Shown in pieces: positions 1 to 6,537 of a stretch of 9,361 bases of DNA. Position 1 is the first letter of the stretch, and each line of letters opens with the position of its first letter. The notes under the pieces are model-generated. The model ran no database searches. It had not been told where the DNA came from and saw nothing but the letters and a program-made list of their open reading frames with translations. A program made the position numbers and the translations under genes. Source of the DNA: Anaerolineales bacterium (GTDB taxonomy: Bacteria; Chloroflexota; Anaerolineae; UBA7937); NCBI GenBank assembly GCA_030593425.1, contig JAUVHF010000052.1, positions 1 to 9,361 on the forward strand. Direction: 5' to 3'.

Positions 1-413
1 GCCGCTTCCAGAGCTGGGAAAAGCAAGAAGGCTGCCGAGAAAGAGAGGCCCGCCAGATCGCTTTTCAACCGTTCCCTGGCCAGCCAGAAGACAGGAAATG
101 CTCCTAGAGCGATGACCACCGTCTGTAGGATCAAAAGAGTCTGGGGGCCGCTGTAAAGGATATAGAGAAGAGAGACGGGCAACAAGATAGGCTCCACATG
201 ATGGGCCAAACGTGTATCTATTCCCTCGATATTCGTCAAGCGCAGGATCCGGCCCTGGCTGGTGTTCCATACCGCCTGATCGAAATTCCCTAAATCAAAA
301 GCTGTGGTCTCAAAGGCCTCATGCTTGAGGGTGGTGAGGAGGCTAAAAAGGCCGATGTAGAGGAGCACCATCCCCCAGAAGAGGCCCCTCACCACCGGTG
401 ATACCCTATCCAT
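1..413 (-). CDS. DUF2079-type polytopic membrane protein, N-terminal part (3' end beyond window)
   Basis: Opens with ATG at 413 and runs off the window after 137 complete codons without a stop. The visible part has a membrane segment at about residues 9-28, then an extracytoplasmic stretch with the motif FDLGNFDQAVWN (39-50) and LAHHVEPILLP (69-79), then hydrophobic segments at about 76-88, 93-112 and 119-134. From memory, the FDLGNFDQ motif, the RLAHH-EP motif and a following 'PQTLLILQ...ALGAFPVFWLAR' segment are the signature of DUF2079, a family of unknown function thought to be GT-C-like glycosyltransferases. D40, D45 and H71/H72 are candidate outer-face catalytic or binding residues by analogy only. 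The start overlaps the end of the preceding gene by 8 nt, and GAGGTGG sits 3 nt upstream, so translational coupling is likely. It is probably part of the same surface-glycan operon. The family call is fairly sure; the substrate is unknown. Confidence 0.85.
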   Translation of the reverse strand, partial: MDRVSPVVRGLFWGMVLLYIGLFSLLTTLKHEAFETTAFDLGNFDQAVWNTSQGRILRLTNIEGIDTRLAHHVEPILLPVSLLYILYSGPQTLLILQTVVIALGAFPVFWLARERLKSDLAGLSFSAAFLLFPALEA

Positions 414-3063
414 CCACCACCTCAACCATCCCCAATGAAACCTTGTCCCCTATTACCACCCCACCCTCATCCATAATGGGCAACCTCTCCCCACTCTCAG
501 GATCATACATCCCCACGACTATCTCATACTCTCCAGCTGGCACCCCCTGAGGGATCACCACGCCATAATTGTCCATTACTTCCTCCCCTTCCCCCCACCC
601 ACTCGTCGGCCTCATGCCTCCAACAGGCTCACTATCCCTCTGCGCCACTAATCCGCCCTCTTCATCCAATAGGTGTACAAATACTTTATAGTCTTCCCCT
701 ATCTCCCCCTCAGCCCTCCAATGAAGCGTCAACCTTACAATATCCCCAGCCCCTGCGTCTCGATCCATCAACCTATAGCCATCGAGGGTGATCTTATCCC
801 CTAGCCTCACCCCCAATGGTCTATAAACTCCCACCTCTTCGGGGGAGGTGCTATATATAACCAGTCTCACCGCGCCATACCATCTTTCCCAAGCCCGATA
901 CCCATGCTCACTCAGCCACCCCTCCACCAAATGCACCCCCTCCACCCCTCCCTCATCCCAAAATATACCAAAGATACGACCCTGCCCAGAGACGATCTCT
1001 ACTAACTCCTCCTCCATCTCCTCAACTGAAGCCCCCTCCCTAGGAAGGGGATAGATCCCCATATCCCCCCATAAATATCGAGCCAATACCTCTACCTGCT
1101 CGGGAGGTACTATCACCATCCCATCCCCCTCCCTGTTTCCATCACTTAACCACTCCCCCATCCCCCGATAATCCTCCGGATTGTATCCCCCTCTCATGTA
1201 GTACCGCTTCCTGTAGAGGTATGCCTCCTCCCCGTTAGGCAGATCGTATCTCTTCACTAAGTCGAATACGACATCGAAAGGGGAAGTGCCTTTAACCACC
1301 GCTAGGGCTCTCTGCTTTCCAGTGCTCAAAGCCTCGTTCGCTTCACTCTTGAAGAGCACGTAGTCGGCGGCGAAAAGTTGCTCCTGAGGAGATGGAGCCC
1401 CCTCACCGCTGCCGAACCGCTGCATGGTGATCTGTGGATAGTTTCCGTAGGCCAGATACCGGAAGCCGAGACCGTTGATTTGAGGGGTCTCGATTAAGAG
1501 CGCAAATCTTACCTTGCCACTGTCTCCCTCAAGACCGCTTCCTGCCGCCTCCTCTAGAACATCAGGCAGTATCCAATATCCGCTATCCGTTGCCCCTCGA
1601 TTAGGGGTCCGGAGATAGCCTCCCTGGGCGAATAGGTTTCCCCTTCCCACAATAGGTAAATTGAAGGTCGCCCTTTCTGGTATCCAGGCCAACGCATCGT
1701 AGGAGAGAACAAAGAACTGCCAGGCTCCAGCGCAAATCAGGAGGGAGATGAACGCCATCCGTACCTTGAAGCCAGATATCCTTAACAGGCCCCGGGAGGT
1801 GATTATCGCTATGGGGGGGAGAAGGGGAGCGGTGTAGCGAGGGCTTTTCCTCACGGAGAGGCTAAGGAGGATGTATGATATCGAGACCCAAAGGATAAGG
1901 AGCCAAAGGCCTTCACTGAGCCCTCTCCGCCGGGCCTCTTTATATTGCCATATGAGGCTCGCTATGGCTAGTAGGAAGAAGATGAAGTATAGGGGCGATA
2001 TCTGCTCCCCGATCATGCTCTGCGGATAGAGAAGATGGCTCTGGAGGTCGAGGAGCTTTGCAAATTGAGGCTCCATACCTTTCTTTCCTCCCATGATCTC
2101 CAGGAGTCGGCGGAGGAAACCGGCTCTTGGTAGATACCAAAGAGAGGCCAGACTAGAGGCGATCAGAATAGCGGACCCGAAGTTTGCTTCCGGGCTCGAC
2201 CTTCGTGTCAGGGAGAATATCGTAGCCCAGAATAGCAGCCACCAGATTATAAAGCACCACCTCCCTAGAGGCTGCTCTGTTATCCACTCCTCATTAGGCA
2301 AGTATAAAAGGAGCGCCAAGAGCAAGCCCGGTACGGAAGAGAGGGTAGCCAATTTTATGTTGGAGAAAGATCTCATATCTCTAGGCACGACATGGGCCAA
2401 GATATCGGACCTCACGACCACAAAAGCCAAAGGAGCGATGAGAAAAGCGATGAAACTCTGCTTCATGAGCATCCCCAGACCAAGGCTTATCGCCAAGAGC
2501 AAAGAATACCGCCGGTCTCTGAACCCATTGCTCAGCAATAATAGGTAGATGCTCAAGGAGACCAGGGCGGCCAAGGGAAAATCGAAGTAGGAAGTTCGCG
2601 ATAAGGAGAAAAGCAAGGGAAATGTGGAAACTAAGAAAGCCGCCAAGAGGCCAACGCTTTTGTCATATATCCTCTTCCCTATCCCGTAGGTGGAAAACAA
2701 GAGGAGGGCCAAATATGGGGAGTTGGACATCAAAGCCACGTCGGTGGAGAGGCCAAATAACCTGTGGAAAACCGCGATAGAGAAGAAGAGGAGAGGAGGA
2801 CGAAACTCATCCAGGACTATAGCCTGAAAGAGAGGAGTGGGGTTAAGTTGCCGCAGGAGGTCATTACATACCAGGCTCTTCCATAAATGGGAGGGCTGAT
2901 CCCATCCCACAAGGGTAACGTTCGAAGAGAGCCAAACCCAATTGGCTAGGAGGTGAAAAGATAGGAGTGAAAGGAGTGCCCAGAGAGGTCCTCGATTCCT
3001 TATACTCTTCCACGCGGCATTGACCAAACCTTTCGCGCCTTCAAGCATCTCCCACTTTTCCAA
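406..3063 (-). CDS. GT39-like membrane glycosyltransferase with a long, apparently fused extracytoplasmic C-terminus (885 aa)
   Basis: Predicted GT-C-fold transferase moving a sugar from a polyprenyl-phosphate donor to an outer-face acceptor. Residues 1-455 hold about 12-13 membrane segments. The first outer loop carries WDQPSH (54-59) and DEFRPPLLFF (85-94). LSRTSYFDFPLAAL (154-167) places D161 where GT39 enzymes often keep a second acidic residue, and SPRYTAPLLPP (407-417) is a late family motif. Residues 470-620 are soluble and end in LPNGEEAYLYRKR, which looks like the natural end of such an enzyme. Residues 625-750 match the post-membrane region of another GT39 type (YNPEDYRGMGEWL, ERWYGAVRL), and 750-885 are a VFVHLLD-type tail module. 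Base composition changes at the same junction. The start is taken as TTG at 3063 because GGAGAGG lies 9 nt upstream; ATG at 3048 is the alternative. It begins 3 nt after the preceding stop. Acceptor and sugar are unknown. Confidence 0.85.
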   Translation of the reverse strand: MEKWEMLEGAKGLVNAAWKSIRNRGPLWALLSLLSFHLLANWVWLSSNVTLVGWDQPSHLWKSLVCNDLLRQLNPTPLFQAIVLDEFRPPLLFFSIAVFHRLFGLSTDVALMSNSPYLALLLFSTYGIGKRIYDKSVGLLAAFLVSTFPLLFSLSRTSYFDFPLAALVSLSIYLLLLSNGFRDRRYSLLLAISLGLGMLMKQSFIAFLIAPLAFVVVRSDILAHVVPRDMRSFSNIKLATLSSVPGLLLALLLYLPNEEWITEQPLGRWCFIIWWLLFWATIFSLTRRSSPEANFGSAILIASSLASLWYLPRAGFLRRLLEIMGGKKGMEPQFAKLLDLQSHLLYPQSMIGEQISPLYFIFFLLAIASLIWQYKEARRRGLSEGLWLLILWVSISYILLSLSVRKSPRYTAPLLPPIAIITSRGLLRISGFKVRMAFISLLICAGAWQFFVLSYDALAWIPERATFNLPIVGRGNLFAQGGYLRTPNRGATDSGYWILPDVLEEAAGSGLEGDSGKVRFALLIETPQINGLGFRYLAYGNYPQITMQRFGSGEGAPSPQEQLFAADYVLFKSEANEALSTGKQRALAVVKGTSPFDVVFDLVKRYDLPNGEEAYLYRKRYYMRGGYNPEDYRGMGEWLSDGNREGDGMVIVPPEQVEVLARYLWGDMGIYPLPREGASVEEMEEELVEIVSGQGRIFGIFWDEGGVEGVHLVEGWLSEHGYRAWERWYGAVRLVIYSTSPEEVGVYRPLGVRLGDKITLDGYRLMDRDAGAGDIVRLTLHWRAEGEIGEDYKVFVHLLDEEGGLVAQRDSEPVGGMRPTSGWGEGEEVMDNYGVVIPQGVPAGEYEIVVGMYDPESGERLPIMDEGGVVIGDKVSLGMVEVVDG
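409..816 (-). repeat. Tail module, copy C at the C-terminus of the 885-residue protein
   Basis: Residues about 750-885: LDGYRL (760-765), LTLHW (778-782), VFVHLLDEEG (794-803), AQRDSEPVGG (807-816), PTSGW (819-823), GMYD (851-854) and SGERLP (857-862). Internal spacings of 25, 57 and 63 residues equal those of copies A and B in the neighbouring gene, so all three are the same domain without indels over about 70 residues. Confidence 0.85.
417..423 (-). promoter_or_regulatory. Ribosome binding site of the DUF2079 gene
   Basis: GAGGTGG close before the ATG at 413, lying in the last codons of the 885-residue gene. Confidence 0.6.
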
Positions 3064-3066
3064 CGG

Positions 3067-5454
3067 CTACTGCCTCTCCACCCAGACCGTGGTCAAGGGG
3101 AGCCAACCTCTCGTCTCCCCTTCACTCTGAACGGGGAGGCGCTCCCCTGTGGCCAGAAGATAGATCCCCACCACAGTCTCGTATTCCCCTCCCAGCGCTT
3201 GGGAGTCTATCCTCAATTGGTACCCATCTCGCACGATTTCGCCTTCATGCCAGAAAGAGGTGGGGTAGAAACCGGCCAAAGGTTGGCTATCTTGCTGGCC
3301 CCAGATTCGCCCCTCTTCATCAAGGAGGTGAACGAAGACGGTGTAGTTCTCCTCCAGGGGGGCGAGCACCTGCCAATAGAGGGTGAGATCTAGGCTCTCG
3401 CCCGGCTCAAACGAGGTTTCGCGAGAAGTGGGGGCGAGATCGTAACCCAATAGTCGGACCAGGCCCCCAAAATCGGCTCGCACTATCTGTTGGGGCGAGG
3501 GCAACTCCTCTCCCCCGATCTTCACATAATCCAGGACAACCCTGGTCTCCCCCGGGTTCCCCACGCTGTCTAAAAGGGCCAAGCGATCTCCGGTTGGCGA
3601 AGAGTAGATCCCCACTTCCAAGAGATACCTGCCCGGTGAGACATCCGCCGGGATAAGCAGGCGATGCTCGTCGGGTACGATCTCCTCCTCCTTCCAATAG
3701 ATAGTGGGATAAAGCCCCTTCATGGGGGAAGCATCGTCCTGGCCTCCGGGGGAGTTCTCCCTGTCCAGGAGATGGACGAAAACGGTATACTCCTCTCTCA
3801 AGGGTGCCAAGGCTTGCCAGTAAAGGGTCAACCGTAGCTCCTGACCAGGTTGAATCCTATCTGTAGACAGATCGTAGCCCAGGAGAGCGACCTTATTGTC
3901 CAGGTTGGCCTGGAGAGAACGCTTGATAGCGGGCTCCTGGGGTTGTCCATACCCCTGGGCGAGGAGGACCCTAACCCCTTGCACCTCGTGCACTGGTTCC
4001 ATCCCTTCCGCGATCAGCCGCCGGAAATCCATGTCGTAGTGGGTAGCTAGCCTCCAAATATCGATGACGAACCATACTCGCCTGTCTCCCTTCAAGAGCT
4101 CCTCCAACTGCTGAGTAGAGTTCAATAGAGGGGCTCCCACCCACCTATCTATCAGGATCCCCTCTTTTCGGATCACATACTCTTCATAATCTCTCTGGAT
4201 AGCGTAGTAATCGCACTTGCCTATATAGACAGCGCTCACCGGAGGCGAAGCCATCACTATCAGATCCTCCTCCTGCCAATGGTCGCGAACGTAGTAGAGG
4301 GCTCGGTCGTACCCTTCGATCTGTGTAGAGAGGAGAGAGCGCACCCCCGGCAAGAAGAGAAAGAAGGCTCCCGCTATCAAAAGATAAACGCCGCCCCCAG
4401 ATAGAGCCTCTCTCCACCGAGAGGGGCTAAGACGATCAACGATCCATCCCAGCGACCTATCCGATAGATCGGCAATGATCAAAAAGAAGAGCGGTAATAG
4501 CATGAAGAGATATCGAGGGTCTCTCCACGTCGCCCCGGCGAAGATGACCAACTCCAGCATGGGAACAGAGAAGATCAGATAGAGAAAGAGGAGAGTCTGA
4601 GGCTGGCTCTCCCTCAACACAGCCCGTTTGAGGAGATAGATCAAGCCCAGAAAGAACAATATAGTGAGGGGGAGGTAACCGGAATGGAGAAAGAAGAGGC
4701 GGTAGGGGCGAAGGCGGCCCAGAAGGTCCAGGGAGAGTTGAAGGTAAGGCCGAACGCTTTGAATGGTCTCCAACTGGCCCGGCTGGGTCACCTTGTCGAA
4801 GAGGTATCTCAAAACGACCGCCGATAGGCAAAGCCCGTTCACCAGGAGGCCTCGACGTCCCCATAACCAACTCACCCCTCGCCAACTGACGATAGCCAAA
4901 ACGAAGGCCGGGTAGAGGAGTATCGCCTCCGCCTGGGTGAAGACAGCCCCCCAGAAGGAAAGAAGGAAGAGATATCGATATCCCCTGCTCTGGGATCTGA
5001 TCACCCCATGGTAGAGGGAGAAGGAGGCCAATAGAACGAGGAGTTGCAGCATGGCATACATGCGGGCTCGACCGCTCCAGAGGATAGCATCTGGAGCGAA
5101 GGTCAAAAGGGCGGCAGCAACCAAACCAGCCACCGAAGAACGAAGCCTGCTGCCCACAAAATAGAGCAAAGGCACGGTCAGAGCCCCCACAAGAACACTG
5201 GGTATCCGGGCCGCCCTCTCACTGAAACCGAAGAGATAGATGAAAAGGGTGTCGAGGTAGGAGAAGAGTATCCCTCGGTTGTAGATGACCCCTGCCGGTG
5301 TTCGAGGGAGGCCAGACCGCAAGATCATCTTGGCGACCCACATAGTTACGAACTCGTCGATGTAAAGGCTTATCCTCTCCATGTAAAGGAGGCGGAGGGC
5401 GAAGGCAAGGAGCAGCAGGGCCATCAGAGCGATAGGCAAACCTTTGCCCTTCAC
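3067..5454 (-). CDS. GT39 / PMT-like membrane glycosyltransferase with two tandem extracytoplasmic tail modules (795 aa)
   Basis: Predicted polyprenyl-phosphate-sugar-dependent transferase of the protein O-mannosyltransferase / ArnT type, acting on the outer face of the membrane. Residues 1-372 contain about ten membrane segments. YIDEFVTMW (31-39) gives the acidic pair D33-E34 expected in the first outer loop; ERAARIPSVLVG (79-90), WSGRARMYAMLQL (126-138) and WRDPRYLFMLLP (310-321) are further family hallmarks. Residues 375-505 are a soluble linker domain. Two copies of one beta-rich module follow at about 515-647 and 656-795, with VFVHLLD at 558-564 and 706-712. No acidic residue is seen at the site matching D161 of the next gene, so the two enzymes belong to different subfamilies. 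The GTG start overlaps the upstream GT2 stop by 4 nt (GTGA), with GGGGGAGG 6 nt upstream, making coupling very likely and suggesting that GT2 supplies its donor. The family is clear, the sugar and acceptor are not. Confidence 0.9.
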   Translation of the reverse strand: MKGKGLPIALMALLLLAFALRLLYMERISLYIDEFVTMWVAKMILRSGLPRTPAGVIYNRGILFSYLDTLFIYLFGFSERAARIPSVLVGALTVPLLYFVGSRLRSSVAGLVAAALLTFAPDAILWSGRARMYAMLQLLVLLASFSLYHGVIRSQSRGYRYLFLLSFWGAVFTQAEAILLYPAFVLAIVSWRGVSWLWGRRGLLVNGLCLSAVVLRYLFDKVTQPGQLETIQSVRPYLQLSLDLLGRLRPYRLFFLHSGYLPLTILFFLGLIYLLKRAVLRESQPQTLLFLYLIFSVPMLELVIFAGATWRDPRYLFMLLPLFFLIIADLSDRSLGWIVDRLSPSRWREALSGGGVYLLIAGAFFLFLPGVRSLLSTQIEGYDRALYYVRDHWQEEDLIVMASPPVSAVYIGKCDYYAIQRDYEEYVIRKEGILIDRWVGAPLLNSTQQLEELLKGDRRVWFVIDIWRLATHYDMDFRRLIAEGMEPVHEVQGVRVLLAQGYGQPQEPAIKRSLQANLDNKVALLGYDLSTDRIQPGQELRLTLYWQALAPLREEYTVFVHLLDRENSPGGQDDASPMKGLYPTIYWKEEEIVPDEHRLLIPADVSPGRYLLEVGIYSSPTGDRLALLDSVGNPGETRVVLDYVKIGGEELPSPQQIVRADFGGLVRLLGYDLAPTSRETSFEPGESLDLTLYWQVLAPLEENYTVFVHLLDEEGRIWGQQDSQPLAGFYPTSFWHEGEIVRDGYQLRIDSQALGGEYETVVGIYLLATGERLPVQSEGETRGWLPLTTVWVERQ
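3070..3489 (-). repeat. Tail module, copy B of the 795-residue protein
   Basis: Residues about 656-795, the very C-terminus. The pattern is RLLGYDL, LTLYW, VFVHLLDEEG (706-715), QQDSQP, PTSFW (731-735), GIY (763) and TGERLP (769-774). Distances from the first V of VFVHLLD to PT, GIY and TG are 25, 57 and 63 residues, exactly as in copies A and C. Probably an extracytoplasmic beta-sandwich; its function is unknown, with acceptor or glycan binding as an inference. Confidence 0.85.
3073..3079 (-). promoter_or_regulatory. Ribosome binding site favouring the TTG start of the 885-residue gene
   Basis: GGAGAGG within the last codons of the 795-residue gene, 9 nt before TTG at 3063 but 24 nt before the alternative ATG at 3048. 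The spacing favours TTG. Confidence 0.55.
3514..3912 (-). repeat. Tail module, copy A of the 795-residue protein
   Basis: Residues about 515-647. ALLGYDL (523-529), LTLYW (542-546), VFVHLLD (558-564), PTIYW (583-587), GIY (615-617) and TGDRL (621-625) match copy B with a period of 148 residues. It is more diverged than B: SPGGQDDASPMKG replaces the usual QRDS-P-GG stretch and no acidic residue follows LLDR directly. This is an old tandem duplication at protein level; DNA identity is patchy by eye. Confidence 0.85.
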
Positions 5455-6464
5455 CGATTCCCTCCCCCAGCCTCACCCAAGAGTTCGCGTACCACGTAGA
5501 TCGGCTTATCTACCGACTCGTGATAGGTGCGCACCACCAGTTCCCCCAAAAGCCCCATGGTTATCATCTGGGCCCCGATGACCACCAATAGTATGGCGAG
5601 CAGCAAAAGGGGCCGACTGCCGATATCTTGATGTAGGAGGAATTTGACGCCCGTCAGATAGAGCCCCAAGATGATACCCATAGAAGAGACCAGGAGACCT
5701 AAGGAGCCAAAGATATGGATGGGCCGGGTAGAGTAACTGAGAAGGAAACGAACGGTGAGTAGATCGAGTAATACCTTTATGGTGCGCGAGAGGCCATATT
5801 TAGACTTGCCGAAACGACGCGGGTAATGGGCCACCGGAACCTCGGCTATGGAAATCCCCATCCAACTGGCGATGGCGGGGATGAAACGGTGTAACTCCCC
5901 ATAGAGGCGCACATTCTTGACCACCTGGCGGCGATAGGCCTTAAGGGAGCAGCCGTAGTCGTGTAACCTCACCCCCGTCACCTCCGAGATAAGGAAGTTG
6001 GCCACCATAGAAGGGAGTCTCCGGGTCAGGAAGGGGTCTCGACGCTTCACCCGCCAGCCGCTGACCACATCGTACCCCTCTTCGATCTTCTCCAGCAAGA
6101 GGGGGATATCCCCAGGGTCGTTCTGCAAATCGGCATCCATGGTGACGATGATTTGGCCCCGGGCGTGGTCGAAGCCGGCAGCGAAGGCCGCTGTCTGTCC
6201 AAAATTGCGACGCAACCGAACCACCTTGAGGAGATGATCCGCCTCGTGCAGCCTTTTGAGGATCGCAAAGCCGCCATCGGTACTCCCATCGTCGATTATG
6301 ACCATCTCATAATCGATCTCCAACCCCTCCAAGACTTCCTTGAGACGGAGGTAAAGGGGTTCGATATTCTCCTCCTCATTGAACAGGGGGATGATAACGG
6401 ATAACCGGACCTCTCGCTCTTCGATCATCTCGCTTCGGCCTTTGCTAGATCGCTTCCCCTCCAT
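5451..6464 (-). CDS. GT2 polyprenyl-phosphate glycosyltransferase (DPM1/GtrB/ArnC-like), complete, 337 aa
   Basis: Transfers a sugar from a nucleotide donor to undecaprenyl phosphate at the cytoplasmic face. The GT-A domain begins with SVIIPLFNEEENI (22-34) and IDDGSTDG (57-64). RNFGQ (86-90) follows, then the metal-binding MDADLQNDP (109-117; D110 and D112), GWRVKRRDP (136-144), DYGCSLKAYRR (169-179), LYGELHRFIP (187-196) and RRFGKSKYG (216-224). Two membrane segments at about 250-272 and 284-308 are the C-terminal pair seen in GtrB/ArnC relatives, and the length fits that group. The ATG at 6464 is chosen because GGGAGG lies 8 nt upstream; an in-frame ATG at codon 13 has no comparable site. 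It is preceded by the only real gap in the window and overlaps the following PMT-like gene by 4 nt. All catalytic motifs look intact. The sugar cannot be predicted from these motifs. Confidence 0.95.
   Translation of the reverse strand: MEGKRSSKGRSEMIEEREVRLSVIIPLFNEEENIEPLYLRLKEVLEGLEIDYEMVIIDDGSTDGGFAILKRLHEADHLLKVVRLRRNFGQTAAFAAGFDHARGQIIVTMDADLQNDPGDIPLLLEKIEEGYDVVSGWRVKRRDPFLTRRLPSMVANFLISEVTGVRLHDYGCSLKAYRRQVVKNVRLYGELHRFIPAIASWMGISIAEVPVAHYPRRFGKSKYGLSRTIKVLLDLLTVRFLLSYSTRPIHIFGSLGLLVSSMGIILGLYLTGVKFLLHQDIGSRPLLLLAILLVVIGAQMITMGLLGELVVRTYHESVDKPIYVVRELLGEAGGGNR
5461..5468 (-). promoter_or_regulatory. Ribosome binding site of the 795-residue PMT-like gene
   Basis: GGGGGAGG within the last GT2 codons, 6 nt before the GTG start at 5454. 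It supports the GTG start and the 4-nt GTGA stop/start overlap. Confidence 0.75.
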
Positions 6465-6537
6465 CTCCTTGTCCTCCCAAACTAACCCCTCGCCTCATCT
6501 CCTTTTAAGCCAGCGATAGGGCGAGGCGACCCCCTGG
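6465..6537 (-). other. Only intergenic gap (73 nt), with a weak inverted repeat
   Basis: Between the stop of the 733-residue gene and the start of the complete GT2. It holds the GT2 ribosome binding site and a 7-bp inverted repeat (6488-6494 with 6520-6526, GGCGAGG type) enclosing a 25-nt loop. There is no U-tract after the stem in the direction of transcription and no convincing -35/-10 pair, so I see neither a terminator nor a promoter. A weak RNA hairpin that tunes expression between the two halves of the operon is possible. Confidence 0.35.
6473..6478 (-). promoter_or_regulatory. Ribosome binding site of the complete GT2
   Basis: GGGAGG 8 nt before the ATG at 6464. It decides between this start and the in-frame ATG twelve codons later. 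Confidence 0.7.

Larger units (their letters stand above)
409..1200 (-). other. Segment of strong G-over-C skew on the coding strand (last third of the 885-residue gene)
   Basis: On the + strand, 60-nt rows between 421 and 720 hold about 25-30 C but only 5-9 G, while the row at 1321-1380 has about 17 G. The change falls near 1190-1215, that is residues 617-625, where the soluble region of one enzyme type ends (EAYLYRKR) and a second conserved block begins (YNPEDYRGMG). The counts are by eye. This suggests that the 3' third has a different history from the rest of the gene. Confidence 0.6.

Noticed and set aside
406..1197. A separate gene starting at the internal ATG at 1197 (residue 623 of the 885-residue protein)
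   Set aside because: The frame is continuous with the upstream part, there is no stop or frameshift between them, and no convincing ribosome binding site precedes this ATG. A fusion explains the junction better.
2093..2548. Open frame of 151 codons on the + strand
   Set aside because: Antisense to membrane segments of the 885-residue protein; Lys/Arg/Ser-rich product typical of reversed hydrophobic codons.
5044..5499. Open frame of 151 codons on the + strand
   Set aside because: Antisense to the N-terminal membrane region of the PMT-like gene and crossing its coupled start; the product is hydrophilic low-information sequence with no motif.
6488..6526. Rho-independent terminator in the 73-nt gap
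   Set aside because: The stem is only 7 bp, the loop is 25 nt, and no U-run follows in the direction of transcription.
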